A stretch of 39,705 bases of DNA from an uncultured beta proteobacterium (GTDB lineage Bacteria > Pseudomonadota > Gammaproteobacteria > Burkholderiales > Burkholderiaceae_B): contig CAIPID010000498.1 of the NCBI GenBank assembly GCA_903865015.1, forward strand, positions 1 to 39,705, read 5' to 3'. Below the pieces are notes generated by a model. That model was not told the origin of the DNA and searched no databases. It saw nothing but the letters and a program-made list of their open reading frames with translations. The first letter of the stretch is position 1, and every line of letters starts with the position of its first letter. Shown here in pieces: positions 24,376 to 34,356 of the stretch. The position numbers and the translations under genes were made by a program.

Positions 24376-24576
24376 CTAGCGAATGCCGGTCGCCTCGATC
24401 CATCCCATCCAGTGTGCGAAAAGTAAGAATAAAAACAGTGCGACAGAAAGGCCAATACGCACGGTGAGTGCGTTGACGGTTTTGTTGCTAGTACCTTTGT
24501 CGCGCATTAAATAAAACAATGCTGAGGCAAGGCTGCCCAGAATAATGATGAAAGCCAGTCCAACTACAATACGCAT
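24376..24576 (-). CDS. Twin transmembrane protein, DUF2909-like
   Basis: 66 aa with two TM helices, between coxC and SURF1 as in related Burkholderiales. Confidence 0.7.
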   Translation of the reverse strand: MRIVVGLAFIIILGSLASALFYLMRDKGTSNKTVNALTVRIGLSVALFLFLLFAHWMGWIEATGIR

Positions 24577-24611
24577 AAGGCCTCCCGCCTAAAAAAGGAA
24601 TTATCGCAGAC

Positions 24612-25412
24612 ATGGCCGCATCGCACAGCAAACTGCTCAATCTCATTGCAACAATATTGTTGGCGGCTACAGCGATCACCTGTATCTCACTGGGGCGATG
24701 GCAGTTATCGAGGGCACATGAGCGGCAACAAATTGCGGCCATGATTCAGCAAGGGCGCTCGGGCCCGCCGGTTGATCTCAATGCCCATCCGACAGTCGAA
24801 CAATTGCAACCATGGCGCCCTGCGCAGGTAGAGGGTGTCTGGCAGCCACAATTCAATCTATTACTTGATAACCGTAATCTGGATGGAAAGCCAGGTTTGT
24901 GGCTAGCGACTCCGCTATTGTTGGCAGATGGCAGTGCAGTACTTATTTTGAGAGGATGGTTTGCGCGTCCAATAGGAGAACAAACGGCACCCGTGATCCC
25001 GACACCTTTGGGACCGCAAAAAATTACCGGGGAATTATCTTTGCACGTGCCCCGGTTGTTTGAGTTGTGGGGTACCCGACAGCCGTCTGAGGGCAATTTA
25101 CCCGCAGATTGGCCAAGTTCTGACCCGGTCGATCAATCAATCCAGCGCAGCGAGGATATGCGTGCGTTGCCCAGGCTACAAAATATAGAGTTAGAAAGCT
25201 TGAGCAAGAGATTAGGTATCAAGTTTTTACCTGTCGTACTGATGCAAAAGGACGAGCCCAGCGAAGTACTCAAACGCGTGTGGCCAGAGCCTTCCATCGA
25301 TTCAGATAAAAATATGGGCTATGCAATGCAGTGGTTTGGTTTTGCCGCAATTGCTGTGGTTGCATGGCTAGGATTTGCATGGCGAATATGGCGGCGCAAA
25401 AAAAACAGATGA
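24612..25412 (+). CDS. SURF1 family cytochrome oxidase biogenesis protein
   Basis: N-terminal TM, SLGRWQLSRAHERQ, NRNLDGKPGLWLATPLLL, LRGWFARP, NMGYAMQWFGFAAIAVVAW. Confidence 0.92.
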   Translation: MAASHSKLLNLIATILLAATAITCISLGRWQLSRAHERQQIAAMIQQGRSGPPVDLNAHPTVEQLQPWRPAQVEGVWQPQFNLLLDNRNLDGKPGLWLATPLLLADGSAVLILRGWFARPIGEQTAPVIPTPLGPQKITGELSLHVPRLFELWGTRQPSEGNLPADWPSSDPVDQSIQRSEDMRALPRLQNIELESLSKRLGIKFLPVVLMQKDEPSEVLKRVWPEPSIDSDKNMGYAMQWFGFAAIAVVAWLGFAWRIWRRKKNR

Positions 25413-25473
25413 CGACTAAAATGCATAGGTTCGCCGCCCAATACTGAGTGCGCGATACGGAACGAATCAAATA

Positions 25474-26136
25474 GTGAAACAACAAGTGAAACAACCACAA
25501 TTGAAACCAAGCGCAGTGAACTCAACAGTATCGAAGTCCCGCTCAAAGACGCCGATGGTGATCATTTTTTTGCTGAGCCTGGCGCCCGTGCTCGCAGCTG
25601 TTCTCGTCTATTTCAACCCCCAGTGGCGCCCTGAAGGCAGCAACAATTACGGCCAGCTTGTGGAGCCCCAACGTCCGATGCCCGCACCGGCGGACTTAGC
25701 GCTGACAACGCTGGACGGTAAGCCTTTTGATCTCAATACCCTCAAAGGTAAGTGGCTACTTGTCGCAGCGGATGGCGCTGCCTGCCCCGACTCCTGCGCG
25801 CGAAAGCTCTTTATTTTGCGCAACTCACACGCAAGCCAGGGTAAAAACGTAGAGCGCCTGGCGCGCGTCTGGTTTATTACCGATGACGCACCGGTACCTG
25901 AAAAAGTACTTGAGGCGTATAAAGGTACGAACATGGTCCGCGTGAGCCCCGAGCAATTACAAAAATTCCTGACGACGATGGGAGTGCAAGCCGCCACGCC
26001 TGCGGACGCTTTAGCGCAACCCATGTGGATTATTGATCCGAACGGCAACCTGATCATGCAGTACCCCCTAGATGCAGAGCCAGAAAAAGTTCGCAAAGAT
26101 ATCAGCAAGCTCGTCTATAACTCACGGATAGGCTAA
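25474..26136 (+). CDS. Membrane-anchored thioredoxin-fold SCO-like protein of the cox cluster
   Basis: GTG start; N-terminal TM; KGKWLLVAADGAACPDSCARKLFILRN with CxxxC; MWIIDPNGNLIMQYPLDAEP. Confidence 0.7.
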   Translation: MKQQVKQPQLKPSAVNSTVSKSRSKTPMVIIFLLSLAPVLAAVLVYFNPQWRPEGSNNYGQLVEPQRPMPAPADLALTTLDGKPFDLNTLKGKWLLVAADGAACPDSCARKLFILRNSHASQGKNVERLARVWFITDDAPVPEKVLEAYKGTNMVRVSPEQLQKFLTTMGVQAATPADALAQPMWIIDPNGNLIMQYPLDAEPEKVRKDISKLVYNSRIG

Positions 26137-26141
26137 GCATC

Positions 26142-27167
26142 ATGGCAGATCAGGCACAGGATCGGGTACGTGCACGTTACAAAAAAATATTGTTTCTGAC
26201 ATGGTTTTTAACGCTTGATCTCATCATGTTCGGCGCCTTTGTACGCCTCACAGACTCAGGCCTGGGTTGCCCCGACTGGCCTGGCTGCTATGGCAATGTG
26301 ACGCCTGTTGGTGCGATGACAGAGATCCGTCAGGCTGTCAGTGTGATGCCTGAAGGTCCTGTGACGTTGCCTAAAGCCTGGATTGAGATGGTGCACCGTT
26401 ACGTTGGTGCGCTGCTCGGATTTTTAATTATCTGTATTTGCTGGATGGCCTGGCGTCATCGTAAGGCGTTTAAACAGACCCCTATATTGGCCATCGTCGC
26501 ATTAATCGCAGTTTGCCTGCAGGGTGCTTTTGGTGCCTGGACGGTGACTCATAAATTAATGCCCGTCGTTGTAACAGGGCATCTCCTGGGCGGGATGTTG
26601 TTGCTGGCGCTGATGACCTGGCTTGCCGCACGAGAACGCCCGCACGCGCCTGTCGCGATCACCATGAAGCGATTTACCGCCTGGATGGGATTTGGTTTCG
26701 TACTGTTATGTTTGCAGATAGGGCTCGGCGGGTGGGTGAGCACTAACTATGCAGCATTAGCTTGTATGGATTTCCCCACATGTCATAGTCAGTGGTTGCC
26801 TGATATGGATATCTCAAGCGGTTACTCCTTAATTCGCGGCCTGGGCGAAATGCCAAATGGCGAGATGATTTCCCAGCCAGCTTTGACAGCGATTCACTGG
26901 GTACATCGTAACTTTGCATTCGTGGTTTTTGTTTATCTGGGTATCCTTGCCTGGCGTTTGCGTGCCGATCTTGGACTCAGAGGCCCCGCAACATTGATGC
27001 TGATCTTGTTGCTTGCACAGTTAATGACAGGGCTCACCACCATATTTTTTCAGTGGCCTTTGTTAATTGCCGTGCTGCATAACGGAGGCGCCGCGGGTCT
27101 GGTGCTGGCGAGCGTTACTTTGCTTGTTCGCCTTGGCCGGGCGGGTTCAACAGCTTTGCGCGCCTAA
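26142..27167 (+). CDS. ctaA: Heme A synthase (COX15/CtaA)
   Basis: GAFVRLTDSGLGCPDWPGCYG, EMVHRYVGALLG, HWVHRNFAFVVF. Confidence 0.95.
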   Translation: MADQAQDRVRARYKKILFLTWFLTLDLIMFGAFVRLTDSGLGCPDWPGCYGNVTPVGAMTEIRQAVSVMPEGPVTLPKAWIEMVHRYVGALLGFLIICICWMAWRHRKAFKQTPILAIVALIAVCLQGAFGAWTVTHKLMPVVVTGHLLGGMLLLALMTWLAARERPHAPVAITMKRFTAWMGFGFVLLCLQIGLGGWVSTNYAALACMDFPTCHSQWLPDMDISSGYSLIRGLGEMPNGEMISQPALTAIHWVHRNFAFVVFVYLGILAWRLRADLGLRGPATLMLILLLAQLMTGLTTIFFQWPLLIAVLHNGGAAGLVLASVTLLVRLGRAGSTALRA

Positions 27168-27204
27168 CCGGTACAATCATGGCTGATTGCCTAAAATAGA
27201 AACC

Positions 27205-28098
27205 ATGTCCAGCCTTGCAGCCACTCCTTCCGGTTTATTGCGTCAGTACCTCGTACTGACTAAGCCCCGCGTCACGCAATTGGCCGTGTTCTGCGCTGTA
27301 ATTGGTATGTTTCTGGCGACCCCTGGCTTGCCTGATATGTTGAAGGTCGTCGCAGCGACCACTGGAATATGGTTGCTGGCAGCCGCTGCGTTTGCAATTA
27401 ATTGTTTAATCGAGCAGCAGGTTGACGCGCGCATGTTACGTACAGCGCGTCGTGCGACCGCGCAAGGCACCATCTCTACTTTTCAGGTGCTGAGTTTGTC
27501 AGGTTTGCTTGGCGGAGCAGGGATGTTTGTGCTGTATCGCTGGGTCAACCCTTTAACCATGTGGTTAACGTTTGCCACCTTTGTTGGCTATGCCGTGATT
27601 TACACGGTGATCCTCAAACCGCACACACCTCAAAACATTGTGATTGGCGGTTTGTCGGGCGCCATGCCACCCGCGCTGGGCTGGGCTGCGATTGCAGATT
27701 CAGTACCCGCCGAGGCGTGGTTGCTGGTGCTGATTATCTTTATCTGGACGCCGCCACATTTCTGGGCGCTGGCCTTATATCGCACCAATGACTATGCGCG
27801 TGCTGGTTTACCGATGCTGCCGGTCACGCATGGTCAGCAATTCACCCGCTTGCATATTCTGCTTTATAGCGTCGCATTGCTGGCAACGACTCTTTTGCCT
27901 TACATCATTGGCATGAATGGCTGGCTTTATCTCATCGCCGCCTTAGTACTGGGTTTGATGTTTGTTCGTTACGCCTGGCGCTTGTATAAGAACTATAGCG
28001 ACGAGTTGTCGCGCTCAATGTTTCGCTTTTCGATTCTGTATCTCTCACTGCTATTTGCCGCATTGCTAGTGGATCACTGGCTGATCGTGGGTGCGTGA
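27205..28098 (+). CDS. ctaB: Protoheme IX farnesyltransferase (heme O synthase)
   Basis: [22 protein letters not shown], prenyltransferase motif [46 protein letters not shown]. Start at MSSLAAT. Confidence 0.95.
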   Translation: MSSLAATPSGLLRQYLVLTKPRVTQLAVFCAVIGMFLATPGLPDMLKVVAATTGIWLLAAAAFAINCLIEQQVDARMLRTARRATAQGTISTFQVLSLSGLLGGAGMFVLYRWVNPLTMWLTFATFVGYAVIYTVILKPHTPQNIVIGGLSGAMPPALGWAAIADSVPAEAWLLVLIIFIWTPPHFWALALYRTNDYARAGLPMLPVTHGQQFTRLHILLYSVALLATTLLPYIIGMNGWLYLIAALVLGLMFVRYAWRLYKNYSDELSRSMFRFSILYLSLLFAALLVDHWLIVGA

Positions 28099-28113
28099 GC
28101 GGGGTCTAGTCCA

Positions 28114-28722
28114 ATGAAAAGTCACATACTCCAATCCTTACTCCGCGCGATGCTTGCTGCGATCGTGACACTCGGCCTTTGCTCAGCGCTAACCGCTTGT
28201 GGGGATACCACGACCGCCTTTAAGGGCAGTGACATCACAGGCTCTCACCTGGGCCAGAAATGGTCATTGACAGGGATGGACGGCAAAACCTACACCCCAG
28301 CGAATTTCAACGGAAAGGTAACGCTTGTCCTGTTTGGTTTTACTCAATGTCCTGATGTGTGCCCGACCTCGCTGGCTGAGCTTTCCCAAGTCATGCAGCT
28401 ACTCGGGGATCTTGCTTCACGCGTACAGGTATTAATGATTTCAGTCGATCCAGAGCGAGATTCACCAGAGGTTTTGCGTGCTTATGTTTCTGGATTTGAT
28501 CCCAGGTTTTTAGGGCTAACCGGGACGCCCGAGCAGATCAAGGTCGCTGCGGCAGCTTTTAAGGCTTACTACGCACGCGCTGCGACGGTTAATGGCAACT
28601 ACAACATGGATCACAGTGCTAACTTTTATTTGTTAGACGCTAAAGGTGAATCACGCGTGTTACTTGCGAATAATGCTGGCGCTGAAAATATTGCCCACGA
28701 TATCCGAGCCCTGTTGCGCTGA
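28114..28722 (+). CDS. SCO1/SenC family copper chaperone
   Basis: Lipobox-like LTACG, LFGFTQCPDVCPTSLAELSQVM, MISVDPERDSP, NMDHSANFYLLD. Confidence 0.94.
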   Translation: MKSHILQSLLRAMLAAIVTLGLCSALTACGDTTTAFKGSDITGSHLGQKWSLTGMDGKTYTPANFNGKVTLVLFGFTQCPDVCPTSLAELSQVMQLLGDLASRVQVLMISVDPERDSPEVLRAYVSGFDPRFLGLTGTPEQIKVAAAAFKAYYARAATVNGNYNMDHSANFYLLDAKGESRVLLANNAGAENIAHDIRALLR

Positions 28723-28746
28723 TTTACTTAGTCAGTACCTGGCAAG

Positions 28747-28971
28747 TTAATTGGCAACTACGGCACGCCATTCATGAAAAGCTTGCTGGGCGGTCTCTGA
28801 TAGCTCGGACACCGGCAATGATTGGCGGCGCTCAATAATCATGCGCGCATAGGGTGTCGCAAGGGAAGACGCCTCTCGGCACAGGCGAAGCTCCTCTCCA
28901 ACGGAAGGGCTGCGCTGGCGCCAAAAATTGATGGCGGACTCGATCTCGGGGAGGGTAATCAAACTTTGCAT
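28747..28971 (-). CDS. DUF3717-like protein
   Basis: 74 aa ITLPEIESAINFWRQRSPSVGEELRLCREASSLATPYARMI pattern. Confidence 0.75.
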   Translation of the reverse strand: MQSLITLPEIESAINFWRQRSPSVGEELRLCREASSLATPYARMIIERRQSLPVSELSETAQQAFHEWRAVVAN

Positions 28972-29129
28972 TCCTCTATTGTCCCAGATTAATGGCTCAA
29001 GAAACGAGTCACTGATGCTGCTCTAAAGGTTTTGTCGAGTAAAACGGGATGCTCGCTCTGCCCGATGCGGGTAATATCTCATACAGGGTCAATTGCCCGC
29101 TAATCAGTCATTGCCAGAAAGGATCCACC

Positions 29130-29858
29130 ATGAGCGTATCGCCTACGAATCCCTTTGTGCTGCCCGGACTCGGCCAGACAGGAGAGCAAGCTGGAAATCC
29201 TTTGCTCGCCAGTATGGAAATGATGCGTCAGGCGTTTGCAGGTCTGGCGGGTTCCGGCGGCTTTTCGGCCGGTATGCCATTGACCCCATCGATGAACCCC
29301 GAAGACCTCGAGAAACGCATTTCGGAATTAAAGACGGTTGAAAACTGGCTCAAACTTAATCTCTCTATGCTGAGCAGCACCATTCAGGGCATGGAAGTCC
29401 AGTTGGCGACGATTGCTACCTTGCGTTCATTTGCAAGCTCCATGAGCCATACGCAACAAGCGACAGGTGTGGATGCGCCATCAGCCTTAGAGGTTATGTT
29501 GGGTTTGCGACCACAAACACGCACGTCTCAAACGGATACCAAACCCGAGCCTGCCGCACCGACGCAGAGCGAAGTTCTTCAGGAGCCGATCGCCAACACC
29601 TCAGCAGCAAGCAGTGACGAGCAGTCTCCACCATCGGCTGCAGATGAGTCAAATGCTGTGCCCGCAGCCGCGCGCGCCTGGTGGGATATGCTGCAAAAAC
29701 AGTTCAATCAGGTTGCTGCCGCAACAGCGGCGACACTGCACCACAAGGCTGATAAAGCGCCAGCTAAAAAAGCGGTAACGAAAAAAACAACGACTTCACG
29801 GGCAACTAAAAAAACAGTTGTCAGTAGTGCACGCAAAAAACCAACCATTAAAAAATAA
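29130..29858 (+). CDS. PhaM-like polyhydroxyalkanoate granule regulatory protein
   Basis: MSVSPTNPFVLPGLGQTGEQAGNPLLASMEMMRQAFAGL, LEKRISELKTVENWLKLNLSMLSSTIQGMEVQLATIATLRSF, plus Lys/Ala/Thr-rich histone-like tail. Confidence 0.82.
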   Translation: MSVSPTNPFVLPGLGQTGEQAGNPLLASMEMMRQAFAGLAGSGGFSAGMPLTPSMNPEDLEKRISELKTVENWLKLNLSMLSSTIQGMEVQLATIATLRSFASSMSHTQQATGVDAPSALEVMLGLRPQTRTSQTDTKPEPAAPTQSEVLQEPIANTSAASSDEQSPPSAADESNAVPAAARAWWDMLQKQFNQVAAATAATLHHKADKAPAKKAVTKKTTTSRATKKTVVSSARKKPTIKK

Positions 29859-29870
29859 TCTTTTACGCTT

Positions 29871-31244
29871 ATGTTGAATATCGTCATTCTGGCTGCTGGG
29901 CTGGGTAAAAGGATGCAGTCCAATCTGCCCAAAGTACTGCACACGATTGCAGGTCGATCGATGCTCGCGCATGTGCTCGATGGTGCGCGCGCACTCAACG
30001 CGGATAGTATTGTTGTTGTCGTGGGCCACGGCGCCGAACAAGTTAAGACTGCCTTCAGCGCACAAGCTGATTTACAGTTTGCGCTGCAACAGCCTCAGCT
30101 TGGGACAGGTCATGCTGTACAGCAAGCGATCCCGTTACTGAAAGAGGATGGTGAGGACGATGTCACAATCGTTTTGTACGGTGATGTGCCTTTAGTCCAG
30201 CTCTCAACATTGCAGGCTTTACTGGATGCGCGTCAGGATGGCTTGGCTGTTCTAACAGAAATCCTCCCAGACCCTACAGGCTATGGACGTATCGTGCGTG
30301 ATCTGCATGGCGATGTCCGCGCGATCGTTGAGCATAAAGATGCAAATGAGGTTGAGCGGGCGATCACAGAAGTCAATACCGGCATTATCGCAGCACCTAC
30401 GGCGGCGCTCAAACGCTGGCTCGCACAGCTCAATAATAATAATGCGCAGGGCGAGTATTACCTGACCGATATTATTGGAATGGCTGTTGCTGACGGGGTT
30501 AAAGTCGCCGTCGCACATCCTCAGGCTGCTTTCGAAACTCTGGGTGTAAATAGTCGCATGCAGCAAGCGCAGCTCGAACGGCTCTGGCAGGCAGAGCAGG
30601 CAAGACGGCAGCTTGAGGCCGGTGTGACACTAGCAGATCCGGCCAGATTTGATGTGCGTGGTCAATTAGTCTGCGGACGCGATGTCTTTATCGATGTGGG
30701 CTGCGTATTCGAAGGAGTGGTGACGCTCGCTGATGGCGTGCGTGTAGGCCCACATTGTGTTTTACGTGATGTTCAGATTGGAGCCGGCACGCAGATTGAG
30801 GCATTTAGCCATCTGGACCATGCGCAGGTCGGGTTGGATGCGCGTATCGGACCTTACGCACGACTGCGCCCGGGCGCAAAACTTGCCAACCATACGCATG
30901 TCGGTAATTTTGTTGAAATCAAAAACACCAATTTAGGCGAGGGCAGTAAAGCGAATCATCTCGCCTATGTCGGCGATGCCGATATCGGTGCGCGCGTCAA
31001 TATCGGTGCCGGTACGATCACCTGCAATTATGATGGCGTCAATAAATTCAGGACAGTGATTGAGGATGATGCGTTCATTGGCTCGGACACGCAGCTTGTC
31101 GCGCCCGTACGTGTGGGGCGTGGCGCAACCATTGGTGCAGGTACAACATTAACTGTAGACGCGCCAGCTGATCAGCTCACGATCTCGCGTATTAAACAAA
31201 CAACGATCGCAGGCTGGAAGCGTCCAGTCAAAAAGGCCAAGTGA
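29871..31244 (+). CDS. glmU: Bifunctional UDP-GlcNAc pyrophosphorylase / glucosamine-1-phosphate N-acetyltransferase
   Basis: [22 protein letters not shown]; left-handed beta-helix hexapeptide repeats; [37 protein letters not shown]. Confidence 0.98.
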   Translation: MLNIVILAAGLGKRMQSNLPKVLHTIAGRSMLAHVLDGARALNADSIVVVVGHGAEQVKTAFSAQADLQFALQQPQLGTGHAVQQAIPLLKEDGEDDVTIVLYGDVPLVQLSTLQALLDARQDGLAVLTEILPDPTGYGRIVRDLHGDVRAIVEHKDANEVERAITEVNTGIIAAPTAALKRWLAQLNNNNAQGEYYLTDIIGMAVADGVKVAVAHPQAAFETLGVNSRMQQAQLERLWQAEQARRQLEAGVTLADPARFDVRGQLVCGRDVFIDVGCVFEGVVTLADGVRVGPHCVLRDVQIGAGTQIEAFSHLDHAQVGLDARIGPYARLRPGAKLANHTHVGNFVEIKNTNLGEGSKANHLAYVGDADIGARVNIGAGTITCNYDGVNKFRTVIEDDAFIGSDTQLVAPVRVGRGATIGAGTTLTVDAPADQLTISRIKQTTIAGWKRPVKKAK

Positions 31245-32644
31245 GTACTGTTGCTGAATCAGATAAGGTAGAGTCATCGGCCGTAGAGCCAATGGAAGGG
31301 CTGCCAAACCCGCGAAGGCGCTGGGCAGCCATGACCATGCTTGTTGGTATCGGCATGTCAGTGCTTGACTCCTCAATGTCCAATGTGGCGCTGCCAACGA
31401 TTGCGCGAGAGTTGAATCAAAGTGCTGCGGCGGTTGTGTGGATTGTCAATGCTTACGGCCTAACCTTGGTGATGACATTATTGCCAATGTCAGCGATTGG
31501 TGAGCGTACGGGGTTTAAACGCTTATTTAAATATGGGTTGATGTTGTTCACGGTTGCCTCGGTCGCAAGCTCGCTCGCACCTTCATTGCCATTTTTGCTT
31601 GTGTGCCGTGTACTGCAAGGACTAGGTGGCTCGGCCATCATGTGTTTGTTTGGTGCCTTGGTCAGACATATCTACCCGCCAAAGATGATGGCACGTGGTA
31701 TCGGCATCAATGCGATGATGGTCGGTGTGACCTCCGTCTTGGGGCCAACGATTGGTTCATTCATCTTGTCGGTTTCAAGTTGGCATTGGATTTTTGCAGT
31801 CAATATTCCTGTCGGTTTGCTCGCATTACTCGGTGTTAAATATTTACCTGACGTCACGCCAGTTAAAGGTCGTTTTGACTGGTTGTCCGCATGCTTGAGT
31901 ATGGTGACGGTGGGCCTGATCATTGTTGGTATCGATTATCTTTCAACCTATACTTGGCAATCTTTATGCATCATTGTGTTGGGCGCTTTGACAGGGGTTG
32001 TGCTGATCCGGCGCAGCAATCAGCAAACTGCGCCATTGGTACCTGTTGATTTACTCAAAATATCTTCTTTACGTTTTGCGATCGCAGCCTCGTTATGCAC
32101 GTTTTCCGCACAGATGGCGACGTTTATTTCCCTGCCTTTTTATTTACAGCAGACCTTGCATCGTCCACAATCATCGGTCGGGATGCTGATGGCTGCCTGG
32201 CCAATGGGGGCGGCACTGATCGCACTCGTGGCGGGGCGGTTATCAAATATTTATCCTGTCGCGATCCTTAGCGGTTTGGGGGCGGGATCGATGGCAACCG
32301 GCATCGCAATCATTGTCCTGATGCCAGAGTCGGCGAGTGATATCTGGTTGATGCTCGCGATGGGGCTTGCAGGAATTGGGTTTGGATTTTTTCAGACACC
32401 CAACAACCGCGTCATTATCGGCTCTGCTCCCAGGCATCGCGCGGGCGCTTTGGGTGGCTTGCAGGCAACGACGCGTGTGTTTGGTCAGACCTTTGGCGCG
32501 GCCATGGTCGCCTCGGCCTTTAGTCTGAGCGTCACGGTTGGTCCGACACTTGGTCTGACTGTCGGAATTACTTTTGCCTCCATTGCCGTGCTCGTGAATG
32601 TGATTCGCCATCGTCAGGCGGGTGTGTCGCGCAGTGAGGGTTGA
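31241..32644 (+). CDS. MFS transporter, DHA2/EmrB-QacA-like
   Basis: [34 protein letters not shown]; ~14 TM; GTG start overlapping the glmU stop. Confidence 0.9.
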   Translation: MSTVAESDKVESSAVEPMEGLPNPRRRWAAMTMLVGIGMSVLDSSMSNVALPTIARELNQSAAAVVWIVNAYGLTLVMTLLPMSAIGERTGFKRLFKYGLMLFTVASVASSLAPSLPFLLVCRVLQGLGGSAIMCLFGALVRHIYPPKMMARGIGINAMMVGVTSVLGPTIGSFILSVSSWHWIFAVNIPVGLLALLGVKYLPDVTPVKGRFDWLSACLSMVTVGLIIVGIDYLSTYTWQSLCIIVLGALTGVVLIRRSNQQTAPLVPVDLLKISSLRFAIAASLCTFSAQMATFISLPFYLQQTLHRPQSSVGMLMAAWPMGAALIALVAGRLSNIYPVAILSGLGAGSMATGIAIIVLMPESASDIWLMLAMGLAGIGFGFFQTPNNRVIIGSAPRHRAGALGGLQATTRVFGQTFGAAMVASAFSLSVTVGPTLGLTVGITFASIAVLVNVIRHRQAGVSRSEG

Positions 32645-32650
32645 CAGGTA

Positions 32651-33724
32651 ATGGCCCATCCTCCGATGCGTATTTTGCAGATCAATACCGAGCATGGTTG
32701 GCGCGGTGGGGAGCGCCAGACCTTATTAACCGCACTAAATCAACGCAAACTTGGTCATCAGGTCGAGTTACTGGTGCACAGCAAGGGCGAGCTTGCAAAA
32801 AAAGCGCGTGAGCATGGTTTGACAGTGCATCTCGCGCGCAGCGGTGCAGGTTTTGGTGCCTGGCTTGCATTACATGGCCGGCGTTATGACGTTTTACATG
32901 CGCAGACGGCAAAGGTTGTAGCCTGGGCTGTCTTGTCGAAAATTTTTCATCATCGGCCGATTGTTTTTTCGAGACGCACGAGTTTTCCTGTTGGCTCAAA
33001 CAAATGGGCAACGCACTGGAAATGGCAGAATGTCGACCAGCTTGTAGCGATCAGTGATGCCGCCGCTGCCGCACCCCGTGCGATGGGTCTGCAGCCAATT
33101 GTGATTCAGAGTGCCGTGCCCGCAGTTACGCCTGCTCCGGAGCGCGTGCAAGCTTTCGTGACCCAATACGAACTTGAGGGCCTGCGCTTAGTTGGGACGG
33201 CCAGTGCGCTCTCACCAGAAAAGGATCCCATTACTCTGATTCGTGCCGCGGCAATTGTTTGCGCGCAATTCGATGATGTGCGTTTTGTGCATTGGGGCGC
33301 ACCTGGCCAGGCGAGCGCTGTCGCGCATGTGTGCATAGAAGATCTTGGTTTGCAGGATCGTTATTTGTTAGCGGGGTTTACGACTGCCGTTGAGCAACTC
33401 TATCCTGCCTTGTCGGTTTTTGTGATGGCCTCAAAATTCGAAGCGCTCGGTTCAAGTGTCCTCGATGCGATGATGCAGCATGTACCCGTCGTCTCAACCG
33501 ATGCGGGCGGCTTGAAAGAAACACTCTCCAACGGACGGGGTTTGCTTGGTGGTGTTGGCGATGTGGAGGCGATGGCGTTGAGTATTATTCAACTGCTCGA
33601 TCATCCTCAGCAAGCCCGAGCGATGGCCGAGCACGCCTATGCAGAAGTCATCGCAGAATACGATGTCGAACGCATGGCGCGTCGTTATTTGAATGTGTAT
33701 GCCTCGGTATTGTCGCGTCGCTAA
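32651..33724 (+). CDS. Glycosyltransferase family 4-like protein
   Basis: MRILQINTEHGWRGGERQTLLTALNQRKLGHQVELL N-domain and FVMASKFEALGSSVLDAMMQHVPVVSTDAGGLKET donor-binding region. Confidence 0.9.
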   Translation: MAHPPMRILQINTEHGWRGGERQTLLTALNQRKLGHQVELLVHSKGELAKKAREHGLTVHLARSGAGFGAWLALHGRRYDVLHAQTAKVVAWAVLSKIFHHRPIVFSRRTSFPVGSNKWATHWKWQNVDQLVAISDAAAAAPRAMGLQPIVIQSAVPAVTPAPERVQAFVTQYELEGLRLVGTASALSPEKDPITLIRAAAIVCAQFDDVRFVHWGAPGQASAVAHVCIEDLGLQDRYLLAGFTTAVEQLYPALSVFVMASKFEALGSSVLDAMMQHVPVVSTDAGGLKETLSNGRGLLGGVGDVEAMALSIIQLLDHPQQARAMAEHAYAEVIAEYDVERMARRYLNVYASVLSRR

Positions 33725-33727
33725 ATA

Positions 33728-34207
33728 TCAAGCGGTTGCGGTCACGGTAATGTTCGTCTCAAATTTACTTCGATGGACGGAAAAGAAACTTCGGACGTTG
33801 CGCACATTGGCCTCTGCCGTCAGTGCGCGATGAACCAGTGCGTGATAGGCCGGCATATCAGTTACTTGAGCAATCAATACAAAATCCGGTCCGGTCGAAA
33901 CCCGATAGCACTGTAGGACAGTTGCCTCTAGCCCCACGCGTTGTTCAAACTGCTGAAGCCTTTCGGCAGTTTGTACGTCGAGCGTGACTTCGATAATCGC
34001 GGTCAGCGTATTGGCGACTTTCTCGGGCGCAACAATAGCAATCTGTTTTTCAATAACGCCGGATTCGATCAGTCTGCGCACGCGACGCATACAAGTCGGA
34101 GGCGAGGCATGCACAATCTCAGCCAAATCTTGATTGGTCAGGCTGGCATCTTTTTGCATCTGCGTCAGGATTCGGACATCGAGTTCATCGAGCGCAACGG
34201 TCGTCAT
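33728..34207 (-). CDS. Lrp/AsnC family transcriptional regulator
   Basis: LDELDVRILTQMQKDASLTNQDLAEIVHASPPTCMRRVRRLIESGVIEKQIAIV HTH plus RAM domain. Start at MTTVALDEL; the ORF extends to 34234. Confidence 0.93.
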   Translation of the reverse strand: MTTVALDELDVRILTQMQKDASLTNQDLAEIVHASPPTCMRRVRRLIESGVIEKQIAIVAPEKVANTLTAIIEVTLDVQTAERLQQFEQRVGLEATVLQCYRVSTGPDFVLIAQVTDMPAYHALVHRALTAEANVRNVRSFFSVHRSKFETNITVTATA

Positions 34208-34233
34208 GGGGAGCCTTGAGGTCAAAAATGGCA

Positions 34234-34315
34234 ATAAAGTGAAATATTATTTCACTTTATATATTTAATGATATTAAATTTCATACTTGCCGAATATATG
34301 AAATTTAATATCATT
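34234..34315. promoter_or_regulatory. Three-palindrome intergenic regulatory array between lrp-like and glmS
   Basis: ATAAAGTGAAAT-ATT-ATTTCACTTTAT (34234-34260), then a perfect 19 bp inverted repeat AATGATATTAAATTTCATA (34267-34285) / TATGAAATTTAATATCATT (34297-34315), each arm itself near-palindromic. Confidence 0.85.
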
Positions 34316-34356
34316 CTTTTGTGTGCACAATACAACCATAACAAGGAGAGTGCAAT

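Noticed and set aside
34234-34330. AT-rich inverted-repeat region considered as a replication origin or attachment site
   Set aside because: No DnaA-box cluster, no flanking tRNA or integrase. The palindromes fit regulator sites between divergent genes better.
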